The position numbers were made by a program, and so were the translations under genes. 46,367 nucleotides of DNA, from positions 1 through 46,367 of the forward strand of contig JAJFIR010000003.1 in assembly GCA_021774795.1 (NCBI GenBank). The letters run 5' to 3'. How positions within the stretch are numbered: the first letter of the stretch is position 1; each line of letters opens with the position of its first letter. Source of the DNA: Emcibacteraceae bacterium (GTDB taxonomy: Bacteria > Pseudomonadota > Alphaproteobacteria > Sphingomonadales > Emcibacteraceae). Below, in pieces: positions 44,755 to 46,367 of the stretch. Below the pieces are notes generated by a model that saw only the letters and a program-made list of their open reading frames with translations, had not been told where the DNA came from and ran no database searches.

Positions 44755-46062
44755 TTAATTACCCGATCGAAATTGTCCCAGATAATTTGAAAACTGTTCA
44801 TCGTCGCTGTTGGCATCGATGTAGAGGTAGGTGGTTCTGGCGCTGGAGTTGAGAGCGAAGTTAACGCGATCGAGTTGCGTGCCATCAACAAACATCAAAG
44901 TGTCCCAGGGTTTCTGTGCCTGATAGTCACGATTGTTTTTTACAAACCGGATGAAGGTTTTGAACGCGTTGGCGCAAAGTTCGGCACGAAGCCCGATGAG
45001 GTCACAAACCGCTCTTAGCTTTGAAGGGTTATTCTTAGTGCGTCCTTCCAGTTTTACCGCCAATGTGGTGTCTTTTTCCGCCTGAGTTTTTAACGCCTTG
45101 CGGGAAAAATATTTCACAATTTGTTCTGCGGGGAGGTCAAACCTGATCTGCGCATGAAAGTCATCCTGAATAAGAGTGTTGTAACGATTGATAACCACTT
45201 GTCCCCAGTAGTGCATACGAAAATCAAGTGATTTGCTGGCTTCAAATAAATGTGTGGCCCCCTGCTCACATTCTTGCAATGTAATGTCAGCGGCGCAGAC
45301 AAAGTTTTCCAACTGCAGTTTCTTTTTGAAGGCTTTACCATATTTATCCTGAATAGCATCGTACAGTTTTTTCTGGGGTCTCCAGGATTGATAAGGATCT
45401 TTTGCTAATCGATCGCGCATTTCGTCGGGGGTATTGTTGAAACCTAAAATAAGTTTTCGTGGCGCATCTGGATTCGAAGGTGAGTCGGTGATCATAATCT
45501 CATGCCAGGCAAGTTTCTTCGTTGCCGGGGTGGCACGAACGGCTGCAAGATTTTCATAGCCGCTCAGGCAATCGTTATTAGAAATCTCTTTTGAGCAATA
45601 TAAATCTTTGACTTGAATTTGACTGGCGATTTTTTTCTTTAATGCGTGAACTTTATCCAGAAATTGTGTGCGCTGCTCATTTGAAAGGCGGGTATTTAAA
45701 AATCTCGTGATTTCAGTGGGCGAGGCTTTCCAATCAACCAGTACAGTATTAAAACCGGCGGTTCTCAAGAACCGATCGCTGATTCCCACTTCGCTATAGT
45801 CTCTATGGGTGACGTTGTTGAGCGCTTCTTTTAATGTAGACACTCCCTTAAGGCATTGTTCAATTAAAGGTATCTGGTCATCAGTAAAACCGATTTTCTT
45901 GACGAAGGGAAAACACTCTAGTGTTGCGATACCAAACTGGTTTTCCAGAATTCGTTTTTCCTGCACCAGTTCATTGAAGGAGTTTGCGAATAAAAAGTTG
46001 GGAGAAAGGGCAGTCCCAAAAAGACAAAATAGAAAAATTCGGAATATTTTTAAAGTATGCAT
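44755..46062 (-). CDS. Secreted four-repeat protein with paired cysteines, unknown function
   Basis: A 435-residue protein with a Sec signal peptide (residues 1-26, cut after LFA). The mature chain appears to be four divergent units of about 95 residues. Each opens with a Cys pair: ECFPFV...EQC, YCSKEISNNDC, VCAADITLQEC and VCDLIGLRAELC. A helix follows, then a W-x-x-(V/I)-(M/V/L)-(I/V) strand and, in units one to three, a hydrophobic-F-(D/N)-x-(S/T/L)-x-x-(E/Q)-(I/M) helix. Paired Cys suggests disulfides in the periplasm or outside the cell. No known family is recognised. An extended -10 lies so close to the ATG that the mRNA may be leaderless; there is no Shine-Dalgarno. It is not obviously linked to its convergent HD-GYP neighbour. 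Confidence 0.8.
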   Translation of the reverse strand: MHTLKIFRIFLFCLFGTALSPNFLFANSFNELVQEKRILENQFGIATLECFPFVKKIGFTDDQIPLIEQCLKGVSTLKEALNNVTHRDYSEVGISDRFLRTAGFNTVLVDWKASPTEITRFLNTRLSNEQRTQFLDKVHALKKKIASQIQVKDLYCSKEISNNDCLSGYENLAAVRATPATKKLAWHEIMITDSPSNPDAPRKLILGFNNTPDEMRDRLAKDPYQSWRPQKKLYDAIQDKYGKAFKKKLQLENFVCAADITLQECEQGATHLFEASKSLDFRMHYWGQVVINRYNTLIQDDFHAQIRFDLPAEQIVKYFSRKALKTQAEKDTTLAVKLEGRTKNNPSKLRAVCDLIGLRAELCANAFKTFIRFVKNNRDYQAQKPWDTLMFVDGTQLDRVNFALNSSARTTYLYIDANSDDEQFSNYLGQFRSGN

Positions 46063-46068
46063 ACAACC

Positions 46069-46077
46069 ATTATACCA
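46069..46077 (-). promoter_or_regulatory. Extended -10 promoter of the secreted repeat protein
   Basis: On the minus strand this reads TGGTATAAT, a perfect extended -10. The predicted start of transcription, six to seven bases downstream, coincides with the ATG at 46062, which implies a leaderless or nearly leaderless transcript. No -35 is evident, as expected for extended -10 promoters. Confidence 0.5.
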
Positions 46078-46179
46078 GACCCGTCATGCCCTAGGTAAAC
46101 ATGAAAACGTAGAGGAAAATGGATAAAAATTCTCCAAAGTCACCGCATTAGAGGGGGGATGCCTCACCAATAAATCACC

Positions 46180-46207
46180 TTGAAATATTTTAAAGCCTCT
46201 TTATAAT
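46180..46207 (+). promoter_or_regulatory. tRNA-Leu promoter
   Basis: TTGAAA (46180-46185), a 16-bp spacer and TATAAT (46202-46207) form a near-consensus sigma70 promoter 25 bases before the tRNA. The predicted start is near 46214, giving a short 5' leader for RNase P removal. Confidence 0.75.
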
Positions 46208-46232
46208 ACAGAACTTCAATTGGTTAGATGAT

Positions 46233-46316
46233 GCCGAAGTGGCGGAATTGGTAGACGCGCATGATTCAGGTTCATGTGCCCGAAAGGGTGTGGACGTTCG
46301 AGTCTTCTCTTCGGCA
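46233..46316 (+). tRNA. tRNA-Leu(CAG)
   Basis: An 84-nt class II tRNA. The acceptor GCCGAAG pairs fully with CTTCGGC (46309-46315), followed by discriminator A. Anticodon stem CATGA/TCATG encloses loop TTCAGGT with anticodon CAG (46267-46269), reading CUG. The long variable arm (CCCGAAAGGG) and the D-arm GGCGGAATTGGTAGAC are typical for leucine. CCA is not encoded. The T-stem (46292-46296 with 46304-46308) has a C-U mismatch at the fourth pair. A strong promoter lies upstream. The 51 bases after it (46317 to the window end) show nothing certain. Confidence 0.95.
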
Positions 46317-46367
46317 ATCCCCGCAAAGGGCGTCGCAACTAAAACAATGTTATTACTCATGCCCTCG

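Noticed and set aside
46347-46367. Start of a further gene at the right edge
   Set aside because: Only seven codons from an ATG without a ribosome site are visible, so nothing can be claimed.

Overview
This 46 kb window reads as a chromosomal stretch of a Gram-negative, free-living bacterium with an outer membrane and LPS. Evidence includes LPS-core type glycosyltransferases, a beta-barrel protein ending in Phe, a periplasmic LolA-like protein, many Sec signal peptides and at least four c-type cytochromes. Base composition is moderate and intergenic DNA is AT-rich. The mix of multihaem cytochromes, a PCP_red-repeat protein, NHL repeats and HD-GYP regulators would fit an environmental lineage such as Nitrospinota or a deltaproteobacterial relative. 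That assignment is inference only, because no rRNA or other marker gene is present. No phage, transposase, integrase or CRISPR array was found.

Layout. (1) 1-2294: the end of an NHL-repeat beta-propeller gene, a small secreted Cys-containing protein, and a stand-alone HPt phosphotransfer protein. (2) 2350-8581: a tightly overlapping four-gene c-cytochrome operon. It encodes 12-haem and 10-haem paralogues, then a dihaem cytochrome and a monohaem lipoprotein, and is the most striking module here. (3) 8662-11408: a DUF1015 protein, EngB GTPase, and a convergent protein built of three PCP_red domains. (4) 11607-14792: a polytopic spermidine-synthase-like/TPR fusion. (5) 15129-19510: a strong promoter followed by a hybrid histidine kinase and an HD-GYP response regulator. 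One PAS domain of the kinase carries the FixL haem-ligand His/Arg pair. (6) 19550-24841: an aldo/keto reductase with ferredoxin-like cysteines, divergent from a YhaO/YhaN (SbcDC-like) repair pair. (7) 24943-29973: a TetR regulator, RND exporter, LolA-like periplasmic protein and outer-membrane beta-barrel. A nearly identical 25-bp box precedes both tetR and the RND gene. (8) 30221-41677: a glycan/LPS cluster with three GT4 enzymes, one GT9 heptosyltransferase, one methyltransferase and three GT39 membrane glycosyltransferases. One GT39 appears fused to a DUF2993/LmeA-like domain. (9) 41776-46316: a long M20 peptidase, a second HD-GYP protein with a hairpin-rich leader, a secreted four-repeat protein of unknown function, and tRNA-Leu(CAG) with a near-consensus promoter.

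How the parts fit. The cytochrome operon looks like an electron conduit from periplasm to outer membrane or cell surface. The hybrid kinase and HD-GYP regulator look like an oxygen- or redox-responsive c-di-GMP-lowering pathway, and the orphan HPt could be its relay. The TetR-controlled RND/LolA-like/barrel set looks like a trans-envelope export route for a lipid or hydrophobic compound. The glycosyltransferase cluster builds or decorates LPS core or another surface glycan.
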